64,000 nucleotides of DNA from Calothrix membranacea FACHB-236 (GTDB taxonomy: Bacteria > Cyanobacteriota > Cyanobacteriia > Cyanobacteriales > Nostocaceae). Location: the NCBI RefSeq assembly GCF_014696315.1, contig NZ_JACJPX010000040.1, forward strand, positions 1 to 64,000. Direction: 5' to 3'. The notes beneath the pieces were generated by a model. It saw only the letters and a program-made list of their open reading frames with translations, was not told the origin of the DNA and ran no database searches. Below, piece by piece: positions 8,914-17,215 of the stretch. Each line of letters starts with the position of its first letter. The first letter of the stretch is position 1. Position numbers and translations under genes: made by a program.

Positions 8914-9672
8914 ATGCCAGAAAATCACCAAATCGCTGTTGAATTCCGCGATGTCACCTTTAGCCGCAACCATCGCCCTTTGGTATCTCATCTCAATTTC
9001 TCCATCCGCCAGGGAGAAGCGCTAGTCTTGCTGGGGCGCAGTGGGAGTGGTAAAACCACGACGATGAAATTAATTAATCGCCTGTTCACCCCTACCACTG
9101 GCGAAGTGTTATTTGATGGTGTCCCCACAACGCAATGGGACGAAATTAAACTGCGGCGCAAGATTGGTTATGTAATTCAAGAGACTGGTTTATTTCCCCA
9201 TTTCACAGTGGAACGCAATGTAGGTTTAGTTCCCACTTTAGAAGGTTGGAAGCCAAAACAAATTAAAACACGGGTGTATGAGTTGTTGCAATTGGTAGGT
9301 TTAGAACCAGAACAATTTGCTGGGCGTTATCCCCACGAACTTTCGGGGGGACAAAGGCAAAGGGTAGGTGTAGCTAGGGCACTTGCAGCCGATCCGCCTG
9401 TATTATTAATGGATGAACCATTTGGCGCACTCGATCCGATTACCAGACTGGAAATTCAACAGGAGTTTCGACGCTTACAACGAGAATTAGGCAAAACCGT
9501 TGTGTTTGTCACCCACGACATTCAAGAAGCATTTGTGTTGGCATCGAGAATTGGTTTAATGTATGAGGGAGAATTGATAGTATTAGGGACAAAGGATGAA
9601 TTTATGTTATCCTCACATCCCGAAAGCCTAGCTTTCCTCCAATGTCTGCATTCTCTGCAAGACAATTTATGA
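8914..9672 (+). CDS. Osmoprotectant (glycine betaine/choline-type) ABC transporter ATP-binding protein
   Basis: ATPase subunit of an OpuC/ProV-type importer for compatible solutes such as glycine betaine. The 252-aa protein has Walker A GRSGSGKTT (about 40-48), a Q-loop in GYVIQETGLFPH, the signature LSGGQRQR and Walker B VLLMDEPFGALDP with the switch His in FVTHDIQEA. Unlike OpuCA or ProV (about 380-400 aa) it has no C-terminal CBS pair, so ionic-strength sensing through CBS domains is not expected. It is the first gene of a three-gene operon. Its stop overlaps the ATG of the permease in an ATGA arrangement. Confidence 0.9.
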   Translation: MPENHQIAVEFRDVTFSRNHRPLVSHLNFSIRQGEALVLLGRSGSGKTTTMKLINRLFTPTTGEVLFDGVPTTQWDEIKLRRKIGYVIQETGLFPHFTVERNVGLVPTLEGWKPKQIKTRVYELLQLVGLEPEQFAGRYPHELSGGQRQRVGVARALAADPPVLLMDEPFGALDPITRLEIQQEFRRLQRELGKTVVFVTHDIQEAFVLASRIGLMYEGELIVLGTKDEFMLSSHPESLAFLQCLHSLQDNL

Positions 9673-10301
9673 AAGATTTCTTTTTGATTAAGTACGCCCC
9701 CGAAATTTTGCAGCATACGCTGGAACATTTATTTATGGTGGGCATTGCGATTGGAATTGCCATATTAATCGGCATTCCTTTAGGTATTTTAATTACCCGT
9801 CAAACTCAACTCCGCCAACCAATTTTAGGTATTGCCAATATTTTACAAACTATTCCTAGTTTGGCTTTATTTGGGTTATTAATTCCTGTGCCTGTAATTG
9901 GTGGGATTGGCGTAGTACCAGCGATAGTGGCTTTAACTTTATATTCTTTATTACCCATAATTCGCAATACTTACACTGGCATTATTGGTGTTGATCCAGC
10001 AATTAGAGAAGCTGGGCGAGGTATGGGAATGACAGATAAAGAATTGTTATTACAAGTAGAAATTCCTTTAGCAATGGGAGTAATTTTAGCTGGGGTAAGA
10101 GTCGCCACTGTCATTGCTATTGGGATTGCAACCATTGCTGCTGCTATTGGTGCTGGTGGGTTAGGTGTATTTATTTTTCGCGGGATTGCAGTAGTAAATA
10201 ATCAGTTAATCTTAGCGGGCGCAGTTCCAGCGGCATTAATTGCCTTAATTGCTGATTTAGTAATTGGTTGGATTGAAGGAAAATTGAAAGTTAAAGGTTA
10301 A
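9669..10301 (+). CDS. Osmoprotectant ABC transporter permease
   Basis: Integral membrane subunit of the importer, 210 aa, with five to six hydrophobic segments and the EAA-type loop REAGRGMGMTDKELLLQVEIPLAMGVI that docks to the ATPase. I place the start at ATG 9669 (MKDFFLIKYAP), which overlaps the upstream TGA by four bases and gives the usual OpuCB/OpuCD length. The longer reading from 9642 would add nine residues. Only one permease gene is present, so a homodimeric membrane domain is likely, in contrast to OpuCB plus OpuCD in Bacillus. Confidence 0.9.
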   Translation: MKDFFLIKYAPEILQHTLEHLFMVGIAIGIAILIGIPLGILITRQTQLRQPILGIANILQTIPSLALFGLLIPVPVIGGIGVVPAIVALTLYSLLPIIRNTYTGIIGVDPAIREAGRGMGMTDKELLLQVEIPLAMGVILAGVRVATVIAIGIATIAAAIGAGGLGVFIFRGIAVVNNQLILAGAVPAALIALIADLVIGWIEGKLKVKG

Positions 10302-10334
10302 CAAAATTTGCAGAGTCAAAAGTAATCTTTTAAG

Positions 10335-11234
10335 ATGAAAAAATTTGTGGCTTTATGCCTATTAACGATTGCTTTAGTAGTGGCGATCGCTAGTTGTAGC
10401 CCTAATACAAATACAAGTAGTGGTGGCGATATTATTGTCGCTTCTAAAGATTTTACAGAACAAGATATTTTAGGTGAAATTTTAGCCCAACAAATCGAAG
10501 CAACAACTAATTTAAAAGTGTCCCGTCGTCCCCGATTGGGTGGTTCTTTTGTTTGCCATAGTGCAATTACGGCGGGGAAAATCGATGCGTATATTGAGTA
10601 TACTGGTACAGCTTTTACAGGTATTTTAAAACAGCAAGTAATTAACGACCCCAAAATAGTTTACGCAAAACTAAAACAAGCCTACGCCGAACAATTTAAT
10701 TTAGATGTAATGCCAAGTTTGGGTTTTGAAAACACTTTTGCCATTATTATTCGTGGGGAAGATGCCAAGCGCTACAATTTGCAAAATCTCTCAGAAGCTA
10801 CTCAATATACACCCCAGTGGCGTGGCGGGTTTGGCTATGAATTTTTGGAACGGGAAGATGGCTTTCCGGGTTTAGCGAAAACCTACAATTTACGGTTTGC
10901 GAAATCACCGCAAATTATGGATTTAGGTTTAATTTATCGGGCTTTAATTCAAAAACAGGTAGATATGGTAGCGGGTAATTCTACAGATGGGCAAATTTCC
11001 CGCTTGGGTTTAGTGGTATTGCAGGATGATAAGCAGTATTTTCCACCTTATGAAGCTACGCCAATTGTCCGCAAAGCCACCTTAGAAAAATATCCGCAGT
11101 TAAAAAATGCGATCGCTCAACTGGCTGGTAAAATTTCCGCAGACGAAATGCGGCAATTAAATTACCTAGTTGAGGGTGAATTACAGGATATTAAAGATGT
11201 TGTGCGGGAATTCCGAAAATCCAAAGGATTATAG
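10335..11234 (+). CDS. Osmoprotectant ABC transporter substrate-binding lipoprotein
   Basis: Extracytoplasmic solute receptor of the OpuAC/OpuCC (QAT) family, 299 aa. It has a lipoprotein signal peptide: MKKF, a hydrophobic stretch, then the lipobox IASC with the lipid-modified Cys at about residue 21. The mature domain carries VASKDFTEQDILGEILAQ and DAYIEYTGTAFTG, characteristic of quaternary-ammonium binding proteins. It follows the permease by 33 bases and ends three bases before a strong terminator. Whether it prefers glycine betaine, choline or another osmolyte cannot be read from the sequence. Confidence 0.9.
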   Translation: MKKFVALCLLTIALVVAIASCSPNTNTSSGGDIIVASKDFTEQDILGEILAQQIEATTNLKVSRRPRLGGSFVCHSAITAGKIDAYIEYTGTAFTGILKQQVINDPKIVYAKLKQAYAEQFNLDVMPSLGFENTFAIIIRGEDAKRYNLQNLSEATQYTPQWRGGFGYEFLEREDGFPGLAKTYNLRFAKSPQIMDLGLIYRALIQKQVDMVAGNSTDGQISRLGLVVLQDDKQYFPPYEATPIVRKATLEKYPQLKNAIAQLAGKISADEMRQLNYLVEGELQDIKDVVREFRKSKGL

Positions 11235-11235
11235 T

Positions 11236-11268
11236 AAAACTTCCATACCCTCAAGGGGATGGAAGTTT
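11236..11268 (+). terminator. Terminator of the osmoprotectant operon
   Basis: Long inverted repeat: AAAACTTCCAT (11236-11246) pairs with ATGGAAGTTTT (11259-11269), extended by CCC/GGG around a short loop. It lies immediately after the lipoprotein stop. Confidence 0.75.
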
Positions 11269-11393
11269 TGGGCATAGGGCATGGGGCATGAATATTTATC
11301 CACACCCCAAAACATCCAAAATCCAAAATATTGACCAACATCCCTTTGTGGTCAAGGTCAATCTAAAATCCAAAATCTAAAATCTAAAATTGG
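11267..11393. repeat. STRR tract between convergent genes
   Basis: GGGCAT(A/G) heptads followed by AAAATCC/AAAATCT heptads fill the gap between the lipoprotein gene and the convergent ald gene, stopping next to the ald stop codon. Confidence 0.8.
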
Positions 11394-11394
11394 C

Positions 11395-12486
11395 TTAACT
11401 TACCAAATCAGGAAATACTTCCTGTACAGCAGGATGTACCAAGCGATGATTTTGAACATTTACGCCTTTAGCTAATGCAGGGTTAACATCCAATGCTTTC
11501 AGACCGAGATTTGCTAACTGCACAACATAAGGTAAGGTACTGTTATTAAGCGCTTGAGTAGCTGTCCAAGGTACTGCACCAGGCATATTAGGAACGCCAT
11601 AATGCACCACGCCCTCTTCAATGTAAATGGGATTAGTGTGAGAAGTTGTCCGTAAAGTTTCCACACAACCGCCTTGATCAACAGCCACATCCACAATTAC
11701 AGAACCGGGATGCATTTTTTGTACCAATTCGCGAGATACTAATATTGGTGCTCTACGTCCAGGCACCAAAACCGCACCGATTAACAAGTCAGCTTCTTTA
11801 ACTGCGGCTTCGATATGGGCAGAGTTGCTATAAAGCAATTCAACTCTAGAGCCAAATAGAGTTTCTAGGTAGGATAAGCGCTCGACATTCACATCCAAAA
11901 TTTGCACGATCGCGCCCATGCCTACAGCCATTCTAGCTGCTTCTGTCCCAACTACGCCGCCGCCTAAAATCACGACTTTGCCAGCTTTTACACCTGGTAC
12001 GCCACCCAAAAGCACACCTCGCCCACCTTGCTGACGTTCCAAATACCTTGCGCCGAATTGTACGGATAGCCGACCGGCAATAATGCTCATAGGAGAGAGC
12101 AAAGGTAATTTGTTAGCACCAGGTTGTTCTACAGTTTCATAGGCGATCGCACAAGTGCCACAATCAATTAAACTCTCAGTTAATTTGCGATCGGCTGCGA
12201 GATGCAGATAAGTAAATAATATCTGCCCTTTCTGCAAAAATTTATACTCAGCTTCTAGAGGTTCTTTGACTTTAACAACTAGTTCCCGATTCCAAACCGC
12301 CTCTGGTGTGGGTACAATCTCCGCCCCAGCACTACTGTACTCATCATCGGTAAAACCAGCACCAGTACCAGCTTGGGTTTGGACGAAAATCTGATGACCA
12401 TTTTCGCGCAACACCCGCACACTCGAAGGACTCAACCCTACACGAAACTCTTGATCCTTAGTTTCTTTAGGAACGCCGATTTCCAT
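11395..12486 (-). CDS. ald: Alanine dehydrogenase
   Basis: Catalyses reversible NAD-dependent deamination of L-alanine to pyruvate and ammonium. In heterocyst-forming cyanobacteria this links alanine turnover to diazotrophic nitrogen supply. The 363-aa protein begins MEIGVPKETKDQEFRVGLSP, the conserved N-terminal domain start with the substrate Arg/Lys region. The Rossmann motif GGGVVGTEAARMA is near residue 174 and the motif VDVAVDQGGCVETL near 266. Length and motifs match bacterial Ald rather than PntA. It is monocistronic and convergent with the osmoprotectant operon. Confidence 0.95.
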   Translation of the reverse strand: MEIGVPKETKDQEFRVGLSPSSVRVLRENGHQIFVQTQAGTGAGFTDDEYSSAGAEIVPTPEAVWNRELVVKVKEPLEAEYKFLQKGQILFTYLHLAADRKLTESLIDCGTCAIAYETVEQPGANKLPLLSPMSIIAGRLSVQFGARYLERQQGGRGVLLGGVPGVKAGKVVILGGGVVGTEAARMAVGMGAIVQILDVNVERLSYLETLFGSRVELLYSNSAHIEAAVKEADLLIGAVLVPGRRAPILVSRELVQKMHPGSVIVDVAVDQGGCVETLRTTSHTNPIYIEEGVVHYGVPNMPGAVPWTATQALNNSTLPYVVQLANLGLKALDVNPALAKGVNVQNHRLVHPAVQEVFPDLVS

Positions 12487-12863
12487 TTACAGCCTCTAAT
12501 TAATTTTTGTTTAACTTTAGCCTGCCAGTCTCAGAGTGGCTACTTCCGTATTAGGGATAGCTAATAATTGCTCTGAGTGTCTTACCTTCTGTGACAGTGT
12601 TGCCAACCTGTACCCTTGACTATTGCCCTTGTCTTCTTAAAATATATAAAGAATAATAAATAATTGTAACCAACTGTTTACAAAGGTTCTGTTCAAGAAG
12701 CTACTGTTTGGACTTTTGACGTTGTATTGCTTGGGATTCAAGCATAGCAACTCTGTTCAACACATACAGAAGTGCTGATGTCTCATCCCTGCCTCAAGGT
12801 GCAGTGTTTATAGACATCTGACAATTAAATTTCGTTTGACGACAAATAAGAGAGGAATTGTTG
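12487..12863. other. Divergent intergenic region, ald / Hlip gene
   Basis: About 377 bases between two divergent genes, so it should hold both promoters. I see no gene and cannot assign operators with confidence. The Hlip gene has a good ribosome-binding site, AGAGGAA, at 12851-12857. Confidence 0.5.
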
Positions 12864-13037
12864 ATGATGACACAACCAAAGCCCACCATTACCCCCAAAC
12901 TCGAAGAACCAAAGTTAGGCTTTAACGAATATGCCGAACGATTGAACGGTCGAGCCGCCATGATTGGCTTTATTTTGATGGTATTAATTGAATACCTCAC
13001 CAATCAGGGTGTGTTATCATGGCTCGGTCTGAAATAG
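12864..13037 (+). CDS. High-light-inducible protein (Hlip, one-helix LHC-like)
   Basis: A 57-aa single-helix thylakoid protein. It carries the chlorophyll-binding LHC signature as AERLNGRAAMIGF at residues 25-37, with Glu, Asn-Gly-Arg and Ala-Met-Ile-Gly-Phe in the expected spacing. A hydrophobic helix follows and the protein ends LSWLGLK. Family members bind chlorophyll and carotenoid, associate with PSII assembly intermediates and protect against excess light. The start is ATG 12864 (a second ATG follows at 12867), preceded by AGAGGAA. A perfect-stem terminator lies 56 bases downstream, so it is a single-gene transcript, as usual for stress-inducible hli genes. Confidence 0.93.
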   Translation: MMTQPKPTITPKLEEPKLGFNEYAERLNGRAAMIGFILMVLIEYLTNQGVLSWLGLK

Positions 13038-13092
13038 TACTGCTGTAAAAGCACAGATTTTTAAGTTGTAAGCTAGTAATTAGAGAGTTTTG

Positions 13093-13118
13093 ACCAGCTG
13101 GTTGTTCCAGCTGGTTTT
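13093..13118 (+). terminator. Terminator after the Hlip gene
   Basis: Perfect 9-bp inverted repeat ACCAGCTGG (13093-13101) and CCAGCTGGT (13107-13115) with a 5-base loop, followed by TTT. Confidence 0.8.
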
Positions 13119-13256
13119 AACTTAAGCAATTAATAGCGAAACTACCTCCCAAGATTTAACGTCTATAGCTATTAGGTAGATTCGATGAAAGGGACTAGGG
13201 ATTGGGGACTAGGGACTGAGGATTGGGAATTTTCTTTTTACTCAGCACTCTTGTAC

Positions 13257-13276
13257 AGACGCGATTAATCGCGTCT
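13257..13276. repeat. Dispersed 20-bp palindrome, copy 1
   Basis: Perfect palindrome AGACGCGATTAATCGCGTCT, flanked by GTAC on the left and CTC on the right. Further copies lie at 32306-32325 and 53531-53550. The rest of the gap 13038-13468 holds STRR-like GGGACTA units (13190-13230) and AT-rich sequence, with no gene. Confidence 0.85.
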
Positions 13277-13468
13277 CTCCAACTCAGCACTTTCAACTTA
13301 GACTGGCAATTACTATATGCAAGAGGGTAAATTACTACATTTCTTCTCCTACTTAATAAAATTATAATACTTTAGATGCCTTGACATCAGGGGCCAATCA
13401 AAGCCCAATAGTAAGTTAGGGATTTTCGATATATTTACATATAAAGCTAAACTGGATTAAACCAAGCT

Positions 13469-13768
13469 GTGATGAACGTTCTTTTACCTCGTTTTTTGAA
13501 GTCATCCTACCGCAAAGAACCGCTAATAAGTGTCTTGATTACGATGGGCGTAGTTGATGCGCTAATTGGTGGATTAGATGATAGCTGGTCATTATTTACT
13601 TTTGGCTTAGGGATAGCTGGAGTTAGCCTTGGCTGGAAACTTTGGCGTATATACCAAAGCCGCCCTCCTATGCCTGAAGAGCCTGTAGTACAACATTATT
13701 TACCCTCACGCTCATCTAGCCCAACTTTACCCATGTTGACGGTGACGAAGAAAAAACCACCACAATAA
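13469..13768 (+). CDS. Small membrane protein of unknown function
   Basis: I do not recognise a family. The 98-99-aa protein may start at GTG 13469 or ATG 13472. A basic N-terminus (PRFLKSSYRKEP) is followed by two hydrophobic stretches, about residues 19-36 (ISVLITMGVVDALIGGL) and 41-60 (LFTFGLGIAGVSLGW). A Pro/Ser-rich, basic, probably disordered tail ends in KKKPPQ. It has no obvious operon partner. A TGCTGAG heptad tract begins at its stop codon. Confidence 0.6.
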   Translation: MMNVLLPRFLKSSYRKEPLISVLITMGVVDALIGGLDDSWSLFTFGLGIAGVSLGWKLWRIYQSRPPMPEEPVVQHYLPSRSSSPTLPMLTVTKKKPPQ

Positions 13769-13798
13769 ACAGTGCTGAGTGCTGAGTGCTGAGTGCTT
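13768..13798. repeat. STRR tract (GTGCTGA)
   Basis: About four tandem units of GTGCTGA directly after the stop of the small membrane protein gene. Confidence 0.85.
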
Positions 13799-13928
13799 AC
13801 CCTAAAATTTTTGGGGTGGGTAATATCTGATGTTCCTGAATAACTTCTCAACTCTCACAGAATAACTAGTAGACCCTCGGAGGGCACCTTGCTCAAGATT
13901 AGAGTAGGGTAGCAACAAGCGTTAGAAA

Positions 13929-15011
13929 GTGAGAAAAACTGTGAGCAGTGAGGGAAAAGTTAGGGGCTATTTTGTGCTGCGCCCATATATATTCCTGGCG
14001 TTTATGGCTTCTATAATCCTTCCAGTCGCAATCTGGAAAGGAGTCTTCATTAATCCTGTTCATGCTGCTACAGAAACAGCAACAAACTCACAACCTAAAA
14101 CTAACTTTGCCAATCCCCTGTTAATTTACACCCTGCAAGGGCATGGGGGAACTGTTAAATCCTTAGCTTTCAGTCCAGATAGCAAAACTCTTGCCAGTGG
14201 CGGTGCCGAAAATGAAGGTGTAATTCGCTTGTGGAATCTGACAACAGGCGCACGGATGGGGACTATCCGCAAAGCACACAAAACAGCCGTCGAATCTTTG
14301 GTGATTTCACCCGATGGACAAACCCTGGCCAGTTGTAGCAGTGACTACACGATTAATCTTTGGAATCTCAAAAATCAGCAATTTAAACGCTCTTTTGTTG
14401 GGCACAGCACAAATGTACTATCCCTAGCGGTATCCCCTGATAGTAAAGTTCTCGTCAGTGGCGGTATAGATGGAATTCGCCTGTGGGATTTACCTCAGCA
14501 ACGTCCCTTAGGTACTCTAGTCAACTTTGATAACTTAATTTACGCCTTAGCAATTAGCCCTGATGGTACAACATTAGTTAGTGGAGACTATAAAGGTGTA
14601 GTCAAGCTGTGGAACTTAAGTACAGGAAAATTAATTCGTGCATTTGTCGGACATTACGATTTAGTTAGTACTGTAGCTTTTACACCCGATAGCGGAACCC
14701 TAGTTACAGCTAGCCACGATCGCACAATTAAAATTTGGCATATTCAGACTGGCAAACTCATCCAAACATTAACCGGACACAACAACTGGGTAAATGCCAT
14801 TGCTGTGAACCCCGATGGCAAAACCCTCGCCAGTGCGGGGAAAGATGGCATCAAATTGTGGGATTTAACTACAGGTGAGTTAATCAATACACTCAGTAGC
14901 CATAGTGATTGGGTAAGTGCGATCGCTTTTAGTCCTAATGGGCAAATGCTTGCCAGTGGTGGTTTTGATAAACAAGTTAAAGTTTGGGGAACTGCGCCAA
15001 AACGCAAGTAG
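13929..15011 (+). CDS. Exported or membrane-anchored WD40-repeat protein
   Basis: A 360-aa protein with an N-terminal hydrophobic segment (about residues 16-36, FVLRPYIFLAFMASIILPVAIW) that acts as signal peptide or anchor. A short Thr/Asn-rich linker and seven WD40 repeats of about 42 residues follow, enough for one closed beta-propeller. Repeats carry GH near the start and end LWNL, IWHI or LWDL, and several contain SPDGKTLASG-type blades. WD40 propellers are interaction platforms, and no catalytic domain is present. The start is GTG 13929, with no strong ribosome-binding site, and GTG 13941 is an alternative. The blades resemble those of the kinase-WD40 protein at 36300-38348. Confidence 0.85.
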   Translation: MRKTVSSEGKVRGYFVLRPYIFLAFMASIILPVAIWKGVFINPVHAATETATNSQPKTNFANPLLIYTLQGHGGTVKSLAFSPDSKTLASGGAENEGVIRLWNLTTGARMGTIRKAHKTAVESLVISPDGQTLASCSSDYTINLWNLKNQQFKRSFVGHSTNVLSLAVSPDSKVLVSGGIDGIRLWDLPQQRPLGTLVNFDNLIYALAISPDGTTLVSGDYKGVVKLWNLSTGKLIRAFVGHYDLVSTVAFTPDSGTLVTASHDRTIKIWHIQTGKLIQTLTGHNNWVNAIAVNPDGKTLASAGKDGIKLWDLTTGELINTLSSHSDWVSAIAFSPNGQMLASGGFDKQVKVWGTAPKRK

Positions 15012-15321
15012 CTAATAATACTTACTGTTGCTGTTTAGGCAGAGACAAGAGGGAAAAGAAAAATATTATCTCCACTTCACGCATTACAGCGGATTTAAAT
15101 GAGTGATATCATGTCCATCTGATCGATGGGCGTACATCTGTGCTGCAAGCTGAAAATGCTCTCCTGTGCTGTCTTCACGAGCAGAGGTAGACACCTAGTA
15201 GGCAAGATATCGGCACCACAAGATTTATATGATTAATTTTTATGTCTTATCTACTTGCAATCTGCTATAAATCTTGCTGAACTGAGCAACCTAAATAATT
15301 GCCGTAAAAAGCCAACCAAGG
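15012..15321. other. Intergenic region
   Basis: About 310 bases with no gene. It presumably carries the promoter of the response regulator that follows. Nothing else stands out. Confidence 0.5.
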
Positions 15322-15330
15322 ATGCATCTG

Positions 15331-17160
15331 ATGAAAATTTTGCTGATAGAGGATGATTTGTTACTCAGTCAGATATTAGTAGAGTTTCTGAGTACAAATC
15401 ATTACACTATCGATTTGGCAAATAATGGGCAAACTGGTCTAGAGCTAGCGATGACAGATGAATATGACTTAATTGTACTAGACTGGCATATTCCCCAAGT
15501 GGATGGGATTAGTTTGTGTCGCCAGTTGCGATCGCTTGGCTATAGTAAACCAATTTTGTTACTCACAGCGAATAATTCTAATGCAGATATTGTGGCAGGG
15601 TTTGATGCTGGCGCTGATGATTATGTGATCAAGCCTTGTGAACCAGAAGCATTACTGGCAAGAATTCGGTCTTTATTGCGACGTAGTGGGGCATTTCCAG
15701 CTTCCAAGTTAACTTGGGGTAATCTGTGCTTAGACCAAATCTCTGGTAAAGTCACTTACAACGCTCAGGTAATTTCCCTGACGGTAACAGAGCACAATCT
15801 GCTGGAATTGTTTTTACAAAACCCTAATCGTATTTTTAGCCGGAGGGTAATTTTAGATAGGCTTTGGGGATTTGATGATGCGCCGATTGAGAACGCCGTG
15901 ACGACGCATATTAAGGATTTGCGTAAAAAACTCAAAGCCGCAGGGATGACTGAAGATATTTTAGAAACAGTATATGGTATTGGCTATCGCTTACAACCTG
16001 CGCCCACTCCTGCGTCTATTGCAGAACATAAAAATGGTGAAAAACAACCCCATACTCAAGATTTAACAGCCATTAATCGAGTATTAGAACGATTAACTAA
16101 TTCCTTGAATCATCGAGTAGTGGTGCTGGAAGAAGCGAAAACTGCACTCTTAGAGGGAAATTTACACCAAGATTTACAGCAACAAGCGAAGCATGAAGCT
16201 CACAAGTTAGCTGGCTCGATGGGGTCTGTTGGCTATTTCCAAGGTTCTCAACTGGCGCGGACATTAGAAAATTTACTCAGCAGCGATCGCACTTTCACAG
16301 ATGATGAAATTACACAATTTTGCCAATTAGTTAAGGCATTGCAACAAGAGTTAACGAAGCCGCCAATTCCGGCGATCGCGCACCCAAGTGCGCCGCGTCA
16401 AACTCATGTTGTGTTAGTGATTGATGATGATACTTTGCTGACTGAGCGTTTATTGATAGAAGCAGAGGCTTGGGGAATGCAAATTAAAATCGCGGCTAAT
16501 TTAACCACAGCTCGCGCCAACCTCACCTTAACAACTCCTGACGCTGTTTTACTAGACTTGAGCTTTCCCGATACAGAAGAAGACGGCTTAAGCCTACTGC
16601 GGGAACTGACAGAAAAATCGCCGGATTTACCAATTGTGGTTTTTACAGCGCGAGATAGCCTCGCTGATCGATTAGCGGTTTCACGCTTAGGCGCACGGCA
16701 ATTTTTACACAAACCCGCCACTACTGAGCAGATTTTTCAAGCGATCGCCCGTGTTTTAACTCAGCCAAAAATCACAGAAGCTAAGGTCTTAATTGTAGAC
16801 GATGACCCTTTGATGCTGGCTGCATTAGCCGCCTTACTGACTCCTTGGGGACTGGCGGTGACAACATTGAACGAACCACAGCAATTTTGGCAAGTTTTAA
16901 TTACAACATCACCAGATATTGTGGTGCTAGATGTAGAAATGCCTGAAATTAGTGGTTTAGAATTGTGTCAAATTGTGCGACAGGATGCTCAATGGGGCGA
17001 TTTGCCGCTTTTGGTAGTCACATTCCATACCGAAGCGGAATTCCTTCAACAAGCATTTGCCGCCGGAGCCGATGATTTTATTACCAAGCCAGTTTTAGGC
17101 CCAGAATTGGTCACAAGAGTACTGAGTCGCATTGAGCGAGTGCGTTCTTTAAGGGGATGA
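15331..17160 (+). CDS. Multi-domain response regulator (REC-wHTH-Hpt-REC-REC)
   Basis: A 609-aa signalling hub. Residues 1-115 form an OmpR-type receiver with phospho-acceptor Asp51 in IVLDWHIP. About 125-225 is a winged-helix DNA-binding domain (ending VYGIGYRL). About 245-345 is an Hpt domain with HKLAGSMGSVGYF providing the phosphorylatable His. Two more receivers follow at about 365-475 (LLDLSFPD) and 485-605 (VVLDVEMPE, with TKP Lys). A phosphorelay within one DNA-binding protein is therefore possible. The start is ATG 15331 (MKILLIEDD), and an earlier in-frame ATG at 15322 adds three residues. It is followed after 55 bases by the large sensor kinase, so the two probably form a pathway. 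Confidence 0.9.
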   Translation: MKILLIEDDLLLSQILVEFLSTNHYTIDLANNGQTGLELAMTDEYDLIVLDWHIPQVDGISLCRQLRSLGYSKPILLLTANNSNADIVAGFDAGADDYVIKPCEPEALLARIRSLLRRSGAFPASKLTWGNLCLDQISGKVTYNAQVISLTVTEHNLLELFLQNPNRIFSRRVILDRLWGFDDAPIENAVTTHIKDLRKKLKAAGMTEDILETVYGIGYRLQPAPTPASIAEHKNGEKQPHTQDLTAINRVLERLTNSLNHRVVVLEEAKTALLEGNLHQDLQQQAKHEAHKLAGSMGSVGYFQGSQLARTLENLLSSDRTFTDDEITQFCQLVKALQQELTKPPIPAIAHPSAPRQTHVVLVIDDDTLLTERLLIEAEAWGMQIKIAANLTTARANLTLTTPDAVLLDLSFPDTEEDGLSLLRELTEKSPDLPIVVFTARDSLADRLAVSRLGARQFLHKPATTEQIFQAIARVLTQPKITEAKVLIVDDDPLMLAALAALLTPWGLAVTTLNEPQQFWQVLITTSPDIVVLDVEMPEISGLELCQIVRQDAQWGDLPLLVVTFHTEAEFLQQAFAAGADDFITKPVLGPELVTRVLSRIERVRSLRG

Positions 17161-17171
17161 GGGAGACTGAG

Positions 17172-17206
17172 TAAGGCAGGGGGGCAGGGAGCAGGGAGCA
17201 GGGGAG
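17172..17206. repeat. STRR tract (GCAGGGA)
   Basis: Heptads related to GCAGGGA fill the gap between the response regulator and the sensor kinase. Confidence 0.8.
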
Positions 17207-17215
17207 AAATAATTA

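Noticed and set aside
13929-15011. WD40 protein as a fragment of a larger kinase
   Set aside because: It has its own hydrophobic N-terminus and a complete seven-blade set. No kinase sequence lies upstream in any frame.
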